Positions 25,431-36,762 of a stretch of 64,000 nt of DNA are shown here, in pieces. The notes beneath the pieces were generated by a model that was given only the letters and a program-made list of their open reading frames with translations, ran no database searches and was not told the DNA's origin. Made by a program: the position numbers and the translations under genes. Each line of letters opens with the position of its first letter. Positions within the stretch are counted from its first letter, which is position 1. This stretch comes from Prochilodus magdalenae (lineage: Eukaryota; Chordata; Actinopteri; Characiformes; Prochilodontidae), in NCBI GenBank assembly GCA_024036415.1, contig JAMWET010006793.1, forward strand, positions 267,501 through 331,500. Reading direction: 5' to 3'.

Positions 25431-26110
25431 TCTTGTTCTTTGAAATCTTTGACCTTTGAAGAGTAGTGCCCACCTTTAAACACCATCTGACATCTGGCTG
25501 TGTCCCTGTGTTCCAGCAGGCATGTATATACATGTATGTACATGTGTGTCGGCAGTCAACTCCCTGTCCTTATGCTAGGTTTCTCTCTCACTTCCAGCTT
25601 TCAGACTACTTGTACAAACGTCTATTCGGAGTTATTTGTGTTTGTTTGTGCTGAAACCTGTGCTCACGTTAACAGGAGTGAGGTAGCTCAGATATCTAGC
25701 AGTACTTGTGCTGTTTTCTAAAGTTTCCTGCCTGGGCTGGAAGGCCAAAAGGCTGAGACTCACACATTACTCACACTTGTACACATCTGTCTACATGTTC
25801 ATTTTGGAATGCTTACTTTAGTGTCTGTCCACATTTATTTCCCACCCCAGTAGCCTGTTTGACTCTGATCTCTGATTTCTGATTCACATTGACTTTAATT
25901 CCAAACTCACAAATGTTTTTGTATCAAAGGCGTATCTTGCATGATTTCATTCTCTGTCATTTTGGGATTTAAGGAGTATACGGTGTGTACATGGTATTAC
26001 TCTAACCATTCAGCTCCTGATCTTGCCAAACAGTGACTGTTCAGGGGAAACAGCTTTGATGATGCTTGCATTTTCCTTTAACTGAATAATATTAGGCTGA
26101 CAAAGCATCG
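25431..26110. other. no gene seen
   Basis: Non-coding. A short catgtatatacatgtatgta alternating stretch lies near 25520. Confidence 0.45.
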
Positions 26111-26119
26111 CTTCATCAA

Positions 26120-26520
26120 CATTATACATCTACCCATCTATCTATACATGTGTTGTCCTGCATGCTGTCCTGAGAACATTGTCATCATCATCATCATCAT
26201 CATCATCATGAGTGTTGTCCTGAGTCCATCATATGTGTTGTCTTAGCATCAACATCATCATGAGCCCATCATTGTCATAAGAGTTGTCTGGTCATCATCA
26301 TGATCATCATCATCATGTATGTTTTCCTTCATACTCATCATCATCCTTGTCATTAATGTCCTGGGCCCATCATTGTCATGTGTATTGTCAGCTATTGTTA
26401 TCTTTATAATCATTATCCCGTATCCATCGTCATCATCATTTAGCATCATTGTTATGTGGGTTGTCCATTATGCATGAGTCCATTATCATTTGTGTTCCCC
26501 ATCATCATCTTCATCTTCGG
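26120..26520. repeat. degenerate CAT/ATC repeat region
   Basis: A pure (ATC)n core at 26183-26209 sits in about 400 bp of imperfect cat/cct/tgt-rich copies. A looser unit containing gtcatcatcatc with tgtcctg or tgagtccatca recurs, which suggests an old minisatellite built on the trinucleotide. The minus-strand Asp-rich frame is a by-product. Confidence 0.8.
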
Positions 26521-27204
26521 GACCAGATTTATTTTATCACTGTTCATAATGGAATTTCCCTCATACCACTGTATAGAGTAGAATATCCATGTTCTATGAA
26601 ATGGGTCCTGATGGTAAATCAGGCTTGCAGGTGGTGAAGCTAAACAAATGGCTGTAGGGTCTGGATGTGTACTAAGCAGAATTAGAACAGATTGTGTTCT
26701 TCTAAAGAGTTTCTACTGTTACAGCGAAACACCAGCATGACAGTTCTTGATTGAAACTGAAACCATAATTCAAGACACACTCCAATGAAAAACCAAACTT
26801 AAAAAAATAAATAAAATATGTTTAGATAAAATAAACTGGCTACAGTACAGAGACCACAGAAACGCCACAAAATGTCACAAGAACAGTTGATCATACACGC
26901 CAATGAATTGCATTTCTGAACAGTGATTACAAAATCACTTGCCTGATGTCCCTCATAGAAACTGAAAAGCAGCTTTACACAGCAGACATTTCACTGTGTA
27001 TCTGCTGCTGCTCAGGCATTTCTGTGCTAAACTGCACAGGACGGCGAAACAAGCAACGGTATTTCTAATGATTAAATACATAAACACTCCATCAAATCCA
27101 AACCTGCACTAATAGCTGCAGGCAGAAGGAATAACCAACCAATCCGTGTGTGGAGGCACTGCAGTCAGCGTCAAGGTTAACGGTTTGTTGTCACGTGGGT
27201 TGTC
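26521..27204. other. no gene seen
   Basis: Non-coding and AT-rich, without a recognised feature. Confidence 0.45.
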
Positions 27205-27454
27205 ACAGAAGGACTGGTGTCACTACACCCATACCCCTATCGCAAAATCTGCAGGAGCTGTGTGAGAATATTTAAGATGCATGAGATGGATTATCACAGG
27301 ACACCATTTGGAACCTCTACAACTCCATGCTGAGACGTCTGGTGTGTTGCATTAGTAAACAAGGCGGCCCGACGCCATACTTCTGTGTGGCTCAATTAAT
27401 AGTGCTATCCCACACTTCCTTCCGGGTGCAACTATTCTTTTAACGATGAGTGTA
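27205..27454 (+). mobile_element. Tc1/mariner family relic F
   Basis: Plus orientation. It has the tail-coding block (atcacaggacaccatttgga, tctacaactccatgctgaga) followed by the terminus ccgggtgcaactattctttt then aacgatgagtgta. The 5' half is missing. Confidence 0.7.
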
Positions 27455-28334
27455 TTTTAAATAATCCCCGTTTTGATTCTCAGATTTTGACACTTTGTTG
27501 AAACTGGAAAGTTCAAATTTTTAAAACCCTATTTTGGCAGAACCCAGTATTCCCTTGTATTTATGTTTCTACATCATTCTGACGAGCCAAAACACACTTA
27601 TACTCCGGATAAACAGTTTAAAGTAGTTGTTCTGGTTGCTTAAGGCATTTGCAGTGCTCTATATATTGATGACCTCAGTGACACTCTCACCAGAGTCCAC
27701 TCAGTGATGAGATGAGGTGATGAGACGGCCCAGCTGCAGCTTGGAAGGCCTCTCTGTCCACGAACTGCTAAGTCTCACTGTTGCTTCTCAGCTATCAGGC
27801 CATGTTTTACGTTTCCTCACTCAACGCCAAGAAGACATCTTTCGGAGTGTCTTCCAGGAGCAACTGCCAGAAGATGAGTCATCGCCTCAGTGCCTACAGA
27901 GTGTGTCAGTGTGTCAAAGCCTGGGCAAGTTTTACAGGCCTCTTTGCTACAATGAATGTTCTACCCAGAATCCCTATTGTTCTTCTTATCATATTCATTT
28001 GGAAAACTATTCATGTAGCCATCAAAAAGATATACAGTACACTGTGCATGTAAACAAGTCTTCCAACATGCCACCGTGATTACAGTGTTGCAAATCAGTG
28101 AACCTGAGAGTCACATGCAAAAGTTGTGAAAAAAAAATTACCAAGTTAATATCAATGACTATTGGCTTAGCACTTACATAGGCTACTGCTAAAATCCCAT
28201 AGGGACATTAGCTTAAAATGGATCTCTATAGGTTTTCACCTGTTTTCTGGTCAAGTTTTGAAATTTATGGTCCAAACTAGACCACTAGAGCACATTCAAA
28301 TGCAGCAGGTAGAACAGTTACTCAAATTTAATCA
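27455..28334. other. no supported gene; 120-codon frame of unknown nature
   Basis: A plus-strand frame at 27717-28079 is 120 codons and overlaps a 90-codon frame in another phase. The translation is rich in Ser, Cys and Gln, has no recognised domain, and lacks splice context. It is probably chance. Confidence 0.4.
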
Positions 28335-28565
28335 GTGTTCACTAACTCATCTTCTAAACCACTTTTATCCGTTTCGGTTTTTGGCGGGTGCTGAAGCCGA
28401 TCCCAGCATTCAATGGGCAAAATGCAGGAAACACCCTGGACCGGCCCCTAAGCAATTTAGCGCCTCCAGTTCACCTGACTGCATGGCTTTGCGAGGAAAT
28501 GACCCCAGATTCCCAACCAAGATCTTCTTGTTGTGAGGCAACAGCACTACCCACTGTGCCATCAT
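28335..28565. repeat. dispersed repeat, family R3, copy 2 (internally deleted)
   Basis: It contains gcaggaaacaccctggac, the cacctgactgcatggctttg block and a cttgttgtgaggcaacagca end, matching 25085-25430. The middle part with the aacatgcaaactcc segment is missing. Confidence 0.7.
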
Positions 28566-28695
28566 GCCACGCCATATTAAATCTCATATTTCAATTTCAA
28601 TTCGGGACCTTTTAATATGTGGCACTGGAATCTGATACATATGATACATATACATATATACAGCCATCAGAACAGCCAGGTCAGAATTAGTGTGA

Positions 28696-28700
28696 CGTAT
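28696..28700. repeat. target-site duplication, left copy (CGTAT)
   Basis: It is directly repeated at 29237-29241 on the other side of the solo LTR. Confidence 0.88.
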
Positions 28701-29236
28701 TGTCACGCCTCCGCGTCTCCCCGGCTTCTCCACTCTTCAGGACTCCACTTCCCAGAGGGCCACGCTCGATGACGTCATGTCTATGCGCCCCCGGTCGGAC
28801 TCTGTGATTCGCTCTAGATCGCCCGAGTTTTAACCTCAGCTGTATCTAATTACTTCCTGTATTTAAGCCACTCAGAAACACTCACACTTTGAGAAGCTTT
28901 GCCAAACCTAGGTTAGCAATCCTGAGCGGTCTTTCTTCGTATTGTCTTACTCTGGTTTCTGACTCCCTTCTTTCCTTTACTACTCTTTCGCCTTATCCTT
29001 TTTGCTTGTGTCCTGACTCGGTTTGTACCTCTGCTTTCTCACTTCGGTTTTCCCCTTTAAACTTTTTTGTCCTCGCTGCTCGTTCTACCTGGTTCTGACC
29101 TCCGCCTGTCCCTGACTCTGATTTAGCTTCTCCCATTGTTTCGCTGTGTACTGGTGCTTGCTGTGATTGCCTGTCTTTTAATAAACCATTTCTGTTTTTT
29201 AGTTCTGCACACGGTCTCGAAGTCTTTTGTCTAACA
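28701..29236 (+). mobile_element. solo LTR of an LTR retrotransposon (536 bp) with 5 bp TSD
   Basis: It starts TGTCACGCCTCC and ends TCTAACA (TGT..ACA termini). The 5 bp CGTAT occurs directly before (28696-28700) and directly after (29237-29241), as expected for an integration duplication. Inside are a TATA-like TATTTAA at 28860 and a poly(A) signal AATAAA at 29180-29185, placed as U3-R-U5 on the plus strand. No gag, pol or tRNA primer site adjoins, so recombination between two LTRs has removed the interior. The 70-codon frame inside is chance. The start and size suggest a Gypsy-like family, which is not proven. Confidence 0.88.
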
Positions 29237-29241
29237 CGTAT
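29237..29241. repeat. target-site duplication, right copy (CGTAT)
   Basis: It matches 28696-28700 exactly. Confidence 0.88.
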
Positions 29242-32200
29242 ATGTCACTCCAACTCGACATTCATTATAACATAATATTTCGCTGCCAAAACCACAAACA
29301 TTTAGGTTGACGTTGAAGATGAAACTGAGAAGGCACTTATTGCCACCGCTTCGTGTTCAAAGAGGTTTTGAAATAAAGTAAAGCCCAAACACAGTCAACA
29401 AGACTACAGTGTCCTAGACAGGCTCACAGGACACAAACCAAAGCAGTAGCCATGACTGCATAACAGGCCCTTTTTACAGCAAGCTGAGTGATAAGCCCAG
29501 CTGTCAGGCATCAGAAACTTCCTGATTGCTTCTGTGATGCCAGGAAAACCTGAAGAAATTGATATCTCTGGAAGCAAACCTCTGGTTGAGCATGTGGGCC
29601 ATGTGAAGTATTGTTCTGTAATGCATGCTGTTCAGTTTAGGAGACTGATCTATTCAGGCTAATAATGGATATAGCTCACATATAAAAATCAGATTTCAGA
29701 CCCTGATAGTCATGGTTTCCCCAAAGGAACCTATTTAACATAGCTTGTTCAAAGGTTTCCGAAATTGTCCTTGGCTTGTGCAGACCGTTCAAAGGAATTT
29801 TTTAATTTGTATGAAAGCTTTACCTTATATGGTAAAAGAACCGCCCACTGCATGTGGCATTGCTGTGCTGTTATTCCAGAGAACCCCTTTCTGACGTCCT
29901 TGGTTTTAAGAGCACAACTTAGATAATGAATGGGTTTACTTGAGGTTCACATGTGACCTCATGTTGTCAGATCAGCACAAAGGCTATTAGCTTTAAACAA
30001 CAACAACAGAGAGCAATCCTGAAAGGACTTTGTGTGGGAAACTGCATCATGTTGTAATTGAAATCTAATAATGAGTAATAAACATATCTTTTTAGGGGAG
30101 TTCAAATGACTTGATGAATTATGATTGTTTCAGTGGATTGCATATGGGGTCAATTAACCCAGCGCTCTGTCCTTCCTCTGCCATATCCAATGTTCTTATT
30201 GTATGGTCTAAGTGAAGTGGCGTCTATATGAGGACATCTTCTAATCAATGGCGTTGGAGCTGCACAAGAGCTACAACAAGTCCCTCCCAGTCAGTCTCTA
30301 GAGATTCTTTAGAGCTGATTCCAGTTCTCTGTGAGCACGCTACTCATGCCAAAACCAGCCGTCATACTGAACAGCTGCTTTATCAGGAAATATTATACTA
30401 ATGTGCTCGTAAAAATGGCAGCTTTAGATTGACCTACTTATGATCACATGAAGTCAGCTAACCTCAATTGTTCTCCAGGGTTCAGAATGGCCTACAAAAT
30501 GGAGCTTTGGTTCTGAGTCAGTTTGTGTCAGTATTATAGATTTCATAGACTTGCTAGAACTGTAGAAACTTCCTTTAACTTCACGAGAACAACCCAGATG
30601 TGCAAGTTAAAGGACCAACCGGTTTTATGGGTGAGATTGCTGTGTGGTATAGCAAGGCAGAAACGGCCATGTGATAGCAAACAAGCCCGAGGGGAGAAGC
30701 AAAACCATAATCAGAAAAACAGCCCATAAGTACAAAACCAAAAAACAAAGCAGGCGGCAACATTACAAAAAAAGCAAAAGACAAAAACAGAGCAAAGCGT
30801 CAAAAAATAATGAGCAATCTGATAAACTGACAGGAGAAACGCTCAGTAAGCAGTAGATGCAATACCTCACAGGGAACAAATGAGACCTGAGTCCTATATA
30901 TACAAAGACTGATATGGAATGGGTGATGGCTATTAGAACTCTGGGCATGACGAATGCAAGTGTGAAATGTACACTGAAATGTACATGGGATAGCCTTTCT
31001 ATAGCCGATTTTACAAAGGCAGTAGTAATCTCCTTTCAGCTAGCCAACATGTTTCTACCCCTATTATGGAAATGGATGTGACTGTATTTGTGTTTGTTTA
31101 TAACAAGTCAAAAACACACAGTGTGCTGCTGGCAGGAAAACGTATATGGCAAAATGTCGCTAACTCTGTGTCCAGCTTTCACAGCATCAGAAAATCTTCC
31201 TCTGTAGAGCAGAGGAATTTATTTATTTTATTTATTTATTACTATTACAGTGTCTTTTCTGCAGTCTACGGTTATATTTGTATTTCTTGTATACATTTCT
31301 TGCCTCCTTGCGAAGTGAGATATTTATATATTTATCGATAGTGACCTGTACTATGTACAGTTTATAGTTTATAGCTAACAGTTAACAATACTGCTGCTGG
31401 TATCTACCCATTTAGGTTCTTCATACTGCACAATCTATCAGAATGTTTGGCCCATGGTGTCGGCTCATGTTGGTTGGTGACTGGCTGCTCACTCGCCATA
31501 GTGTCCCTGAAGCTAGCTTCAATGGCGGCAACAAAATATTTGGTTTAACAAACTTTCTTTTGGAAATGCTCTTTTCTAGTTTGATAATGTTTGGTCTTCC
31601 ACTTAACTGAGACTTTACACATCGCCTCTTTAGTCTTTGGTTTAAAAATGACTAACCATTCACTCTTTCTATCAGCTTCTTGGGGCCTTAGGCAAGCTGT
31701 CAGATTTAAGTTGAAGTTTTTCAGTGGTATCAACAAGAACACCTGTTTTTCGCACCTTGGGTACCACACAAATTCACAATGTCAGCCTGTTTATGCGTTT
31801 GTTGTCAAGTAGACTGTTTTAAAAACCCTTCACAACACAGTGTGGTTATATTCCCCCCAGCCACATGGCAAGATGGTTTGAAAGATCAAATGTGAGATGT
31901 GTTGGGCACCATTCATAACGATACCTGGCACTGTCCATTGGATCAGGTGTGAACAGGGCCCCTGTACCAACAGGGTGGAGCTACAAGGTCTGTGTGCCTG
32001 TAAGTCCAGGTTCACCAGCAAATACAAACAAATCAGACGCATGCATAAGAAAGCCATTAAATATAAGAATCACATTTAAGATTCAGCTGCTATTCTTTTA
32101 AAGCCAAACTGTTACTTCATGTCTCTGGATATGGGAATCAGATGTGTATGTAAGGGTCTGTGTGTTTGCGTGTGTTGAAGTATAAGAAATACTTCTAGAA

Positions 32201-32525
32201 ATCAGACTTGCATGTCCTCCTTAAACTGCCCCTGAGGGGAGTATTGATTGGCAATTCTCTTCTTTGTTTTGCGTTAGGTTGAGCTTTAATCTCTCTGGGT
32301 CTGTTGCTGGAGAATGAGAGAAGATGAGGTGAAGAGAAAGCATGAGGTCATTAGAAGGGAAAAACAGGGCGAATGCATGACTTAGTTGCAGATGCGCTTC
32401 TGCCTCGTCTGTGTAACTTAACATTCATAGGCAGCATTAATGTGGACAAAGACTTCCTCCCATTCAAGTTTTACAGTCTAATAAAGACAATGTACTGACC
32501 AGTACTCTCTTTCAACTCAAGTTAC
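29242..32525. other. no gene seen
   Basis: About 3.3 kb of non-coding DNA. Lys/Gln-rich frames around 30670-30856 come from an A-rich stretch. Confidence 0.5.
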
Positions 32526-32553
32526 TGGCCATGTGTCTCTGGACACATGGCCA
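32526..32553. repeat. perfect 12 bp hairpin
   Basis: TGGCCATGTGTC at 32526-32537 pairs perfectly with GACACATGGCCA at 32542-32553 across a 4 nt TCTG loop. The role is unknown. It is too short for a typical pre-miRNA. Confidence 0.85.
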
Positions 32554-32671
32554 AAATTCTGCCTAATTAGATCACATGCGGCTCTGCTATCTGCAGGACA
32601 GCCCGTATCCACCGTGCAATAGCTTTGAAGTAATGCTAATGGACATGAATACAATATGGTAGCAACCTGTT

Positions 32672-32957
32672 TGGTAACACGTTACACGTTACGGTGTTGT
32701 TCCAAAGGCTACAGGATACCTACATAAGCTTGTCATGGCATAAGGAGATAGCCCTATGCTTATTCCAGTAGGTGTCATTCACTATAGAGGATATAGAGTT
32801 GGCTATACTGATCAAAGTTAGATCAAGTAATCTTTATGACAGATGAGGCCTACTGGAATAAGCATTTGTAAACATTTATGTAGGGTTATGTCAGTTCTTA
32901 TGACAAGCTTATGTAGGTTTCATGTAGCAGCACCTAACAGTAAAATGTTTTGTTATC
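32672..32957. mobile_element. foldback MITE, about 286 bp
   Basis: The two halves are reverse complements: acctacataagcttgtcat (32728 area) pairs with the 32895-32925 segment, and atgcttattccagtaggtgt pairs with the 32845-32868 segment. The ends pair as ggtaacacgttaca against the complement of gttttgttatc. There is no coding capacity, which is typical of a hairpin MITE. Confidence 0.75.
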
Positions 32958-34028
32958 TAATACTGACATTACCATACCATAAACATGCCATTAGTGGTAA
33001 TGCTATGCTACCATTACCAATGGCTGAGTCATAATGGTTCATGTGATGACAGCTAATATAATAACAACAACAGCAACATAACAGCATGCAGTGTGTGAAA
33101 AGCTATTGGGCATTCTGGGAGGTGTTTCAGGTTGGGTGGTGACTCCAGTGTTAGCTGGCTTCTTCTTTTGGATATTGTCGCTGTCCAATGAAATACATGT
33201 ATCTCCATTTTTGTCCATTTTGACTTTTATGCATCATTTGAAAACAGCAGCTGCCGTTTACACTGTGTTAAACTTGCATGATGAATGGACCAATAGAAAT
33301 GACCCAAAAGTGCTTGGAAAGACATCTGGTTCCATTGACTTACATTAAAATTGAATGAGGTTTTTAGCCCCTCCTGCAAATTTGCAGTTTTGGAGATACT
33401 TGGTTTCCTTTGGACAGCAACGATATGCTCTTCTTTAATTTGGTGATGCACTCTTCATCAACTAACATCTAACAAATCTCTTCACTTGTCTATTAAGAAA
33501 TTTACAAATGTGCTATAGCAAGTTTTTCAGAGGTGTCTTAGAGGTGTACAAGCTATTAAAGACGGGCTGGTTGACCCAATTTGCTACAGTGCCTCAATAA
33601 AGCAAACGACTGCTGCATCTCTAGTTAGTTAAGAATACCAAAGGTTGAAGCTTATTGTGCTAGAAAATGCTAAAGAAATAGTTTCCCTTGAATCTGTATT
33701 TTAATAGAGAGGACGACATCATAATAAGTTTATTTTGAGACACTCAGGGGGTCCGAAAGGTGTCTCAGACCTCCAAGACCCTGTGTATTTTGTACCATGG
33801 TAACAAGACACTGTTATATTATTGAACTAAATCTATGATGACAGCACATGACCCCTGACATGATGACAATTACCCCAAATGTGTAGCAAACTTTGGAACA
33901 CAGGTTCCTAAATGGTTCTTGGAGGCATGGTTCTAGGACAACTCGACAACAGTAGGTAAACGTGTTCTTCAGTTGTCTCTGTCACTAAAAATGTAGTTTA
34001 GCCTTTACACCAAACCAGTGGTTCCACT
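32958..34028. other. no gene seen
   Basis: Non-coding. Frames of up to 85 codons (33091-33348) are unrecognised. Confidence 0.45.
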
Positions 34029-34231
34029 ACACTCTTAAAAGTGGTTCTTCAATAGTTCCTTAGTAAGATCAATGGTTCTATATAGAAATATGGACACTCA
34101 CTGAGTCGTTTCATTGTTCTTCTCGTTAATGGAAAACCATTTGCATATGGTTCTTGTTACGAAGTCTAAACAAACCCTTTAAACGATACACTATTGTGAT
34201 GAACCGAAGAAACCTCTTTGACTAGGAGTGT
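34029..34231. mobile_element. MITE-like element, about 203 bp
   Basis: The ends read ACACTCTTAAAAGTGG and its approximate complement finishing TAGGAGTGT, an imperfect terminal inverted repeat. The inside has the repeated gttctt/ggttct motif seen in a common teleost repeat. No clean target duplication was found. Confidence 0.55.
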
Positions 34232-35227
34232 TTGGTGTCACTCCAGAGAATCTTTCCTAAAACCTTTTTATCCAATACCATATGTCAACACAGAGAGGAA
34301 TCCCAATCTGTGTTGGGTAAGGAGAGAAGCCACTGTTGACTGATTGTTACCTTTGAGCCTTCAGACGGCGCTCAGACAGCATTATGTTGCCATTAGCGAT
34401 AAGAATGTAGATGTTGCGTACTTAGCTCAATGATGCACAAATAACTTCAAATCACTGAATATAAATAATGAAGCATCTTCTGCAAGTCATAAAACAAAGA
34501 GACATTCATTTACATGACATTAGGCCAGCGCAAGCCTAAATCTGCTTTAAACAACTTCTGTTCTGCAAGACACCAATCCTCCGATGACAACTTCCTTCCA
34601 AGAGCAATTCAAGGTGGATTTCAGTGATAAAAAAGAAGGCTCTGCAGCTGTACTCTCAGCTCTGGACTAAATAAATGAAATATACAGCTGAGGACACAAC
34701 TGGATAAAATAACTAGGCCAAAGCACTCCGCCCATACATGCTGTCTTCATAAATAAGAGGACAGTATTTTCCAGAAATGTCAAATCAGTTCAGTGTATTC
34801 CTCAACATCCAAAGAGCCCAAAGTGTTTTCTGGAAATCTTTGCTTTCCATCGATGGTCAGAGGTGGATGGATTTGCTGTGTTCCCTATAGAACTGTATGG
34901 AACTTCATAAAACAGTCAGCATGTGTCAGCACAAGAGGTTATGCCCTATTCTTCTTTTGGGATCTTTTAAATAAAAAGAACTCTGAACTATGAATGACAG
35001 GAAAGCAATCCAGGGTCCTGAACCCACAGAACATGATGAAAACACTGTGTGAATGACTACAAAGTAGATTCATTTCTACATTTCTACAAAAGACTAGCAC
35101 AAATGGTCACACCCAGATAGAAAGAACCAACCGGAACAAACTTAGAGGGTGGATTTCACATCGTGAGACATCCAAATGATTCAAGCTTCACACTCGACCA
35201 CGCATGTGAAAAGCAAGGATGGGCTTG
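34232..35227. other. no gene; non-repetitive block 34330-34790
   Basis: The 34330-34790 stretch is repeat-free, with balanced composition and several TAAT/ATAAA homeobox- or TATA-like words. It could be conserved regulatory DNA. No coding signal. Confidence 0.35.
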
Positions 35228-35447
35228 TACTGCAAAATCTGCAGGAACTGTGTGAGAGTGTTTAAGCTGCATGGGACACCATGTTCTGGGACACACTACT
35301 TCTGTATGTGCAGCTCAATAAATATTACCCATATCAGTCTAAATGTATCATCATTTATTGTTCCTGGTAACCTTTATCTTCCCTCCCAATAGCATAGCAA
35401 TCCCACACTTCCCTCTGGCTGTAACTATTATGTTTATGATGAATGTA
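35228..35447 (+). mobile_element. Tc1/mariner family relic G
   Basis: Plus orientation. It has the ctgcaaaatctgcaggaact block, then tatgtgcagctcaataaata, and a decayed terminus ending gatgaatgta. It carries the tail and 3' end only. Confidence 0.65.
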
Positions 35448-36057
35448 TACATGCGAATTAGATTCCTCATCTCATCCATAATAATAAAAGTTGGCTCTTT
35501 GAGCACCAAACGGCTTTTCATTCACCTAAAGTTAGCAAACTGTCTTTTGGACTATTTGAGATGAGCTTGTGCAGAGAGCTTGATTCCCTCACCTGTCACT
35601 AATTTAACATGGTGTATCTTAAATATTCTCTTATGTTTTCCTGTACCAACTTTTTCTTAATGGTGCTGCAGGCATTAAGTTCAAAATCAGGATCATGTTT
35701 TACAAAACACATTTGAATTGCTCCATCAAAACATTAGAAGTATTTATTCCTTTGTCAGTTAAATAAATGCTCAAGAGATTGAACAAATCACAGATTCCAG
35801 TTTTCATTCTTTTACAAACTTTCTAAGCTTTTACACAATTGTGTTTGTAGTTGTGAACAAGTATTATAGGTGCTTTATAAATATACAAAGCCCACTACCA
35901 ATCAAACAGGCATCATAATGAATGGTGACACTGTCACTACATGGTTATAACACATTTACAACACTATTAATTTTAAAGAGTTCATTATTAGATCCTTGCA
36001 TTAATACATCTTATAACTATGCTTACAAACCACTGTTACCAAGTTACAAAGAGTTCT
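35448..36057. other. no gene seen
   Basis: AT-rich non-coding sequence. Confidence 0.45.
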
Positions 36058-36119
36058 GGTTAACACTTTACAGTAAGTGTTGACTAACAAAGTAATGCAT
36101 GGGTTAACATGAAGTATTA

Positions 36120-36646
36120 CAGGGGTTGGACAATGAAACTGAAACACCTGTCATTTTAGTGTGGGTGGTCTCATGGCTAAATTGGACCAGCCTGGTGGCC
36201 AATCTTCATTAATTGCACATTGCACCAGTAAGAGCAGAGTGTGAAGGTTCAGTTAGCAGGTAAGAGCACAGTTCTGCTCAAAATACTGCAATGCACACAA
36301 CATTATGGGTGACATACCAGAGTTCAAAAGAGGACAAACTGTTGGTGCACGTCTTGCTGGCGCATCTGTGACCAAGACAGCAAGTCTTTGTGATGTATCA
36401 AGAGCCACGGTATCCAGGGTAATGTCAGCATACCACCAAGAAGGACGAACCTCCACCAGCATCACGTAGTGACCTGGCCACTATCCTGCAAGAAGAATGG
36501 CTTAAACTCCCTCTGACCACTGTGCAGGACTATGTCATTCCCAAGACCAACTGACGCTGTATTGGCCGCAAAAGGAGGCCCTACACCATACTAATAAATG
36601 ATTGTGGTCTAAAACCAGGTGTTTCAGTTTCATTGTCCAACCCCTG
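36120..36646 (+). mobile_element. Tc1-derived non-autonomous element, copy 2 (527 bp)
   Basis: The termini CAGGGGTTGGACAATGAAAC and complement are near-perfect over about 31 bp, with TA on both sides (36118-36119 and 36647-36648). It is nearly identical to 38598-39129, differing mainly by a 5 bp indel, and similar to 6996-7528. It encodes only the transposase N-terminal helix-turn-helix. Confidence 0.93.
36305..36469 (+). pseudogene. truncated Tc1 transposase HTH ORF, copy 2
   Basis: This is a 54-codon frame from MGDIPEFKRG to TAG, with SVTKTASLCDVSRATVSRVM as the DNA-binding helix-turn-helix. A 70-codon frame is also open on the opposite strand in all copies. The catalytic region is absent. 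Confidence 0.7.
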
Positions 36647-36762
36647 TACATTAACAGTGGTTTAGTAATGTTAAGTACACAAGTAACAACTACATGTTTA
36701 CATAACGTTAACTAATGCATTACCTCATGTTAGTTAGTCAACTCACTGTACAGTGTTACTGA

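Larger units (their letters stand above)
36058..36762. mobile_element. foldback MITE split by a Tc1-derived element
   Basis: The left arm (gttaacactttacagtaagt, gtaatgcatgggttaaca) pairs with the right arm at about 36700-36762 (gttaactaatgcattacc, agttagtcaactcactgtac). The host hairpin is about 176 bp. It is interrupted at a TA by the 527 bp element 36120-36646. Confidence 0.75.

Noticed and set aside
26258..26449. Asp-rich minus-strand frame
   Set aside because: Translation of a degenerate CAT/ATC repeat.
26181..26520. Possible CRISPR-like array
   Set aside because: The spacing is irregular and the units are trinucleotide repeats in a vertebrate genome.
27717..28079. 120-codon plus-strand frame
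   Set aside because: No recognisable domain. It overlaps another frame in a different phase and has no exon structure.
28889..29098. 70-codon plus-strand frame
   Set aside because: It lies wholly inside the solo LTR (pyrimidine-rich R/U5 part) and is a by-product of that composition.
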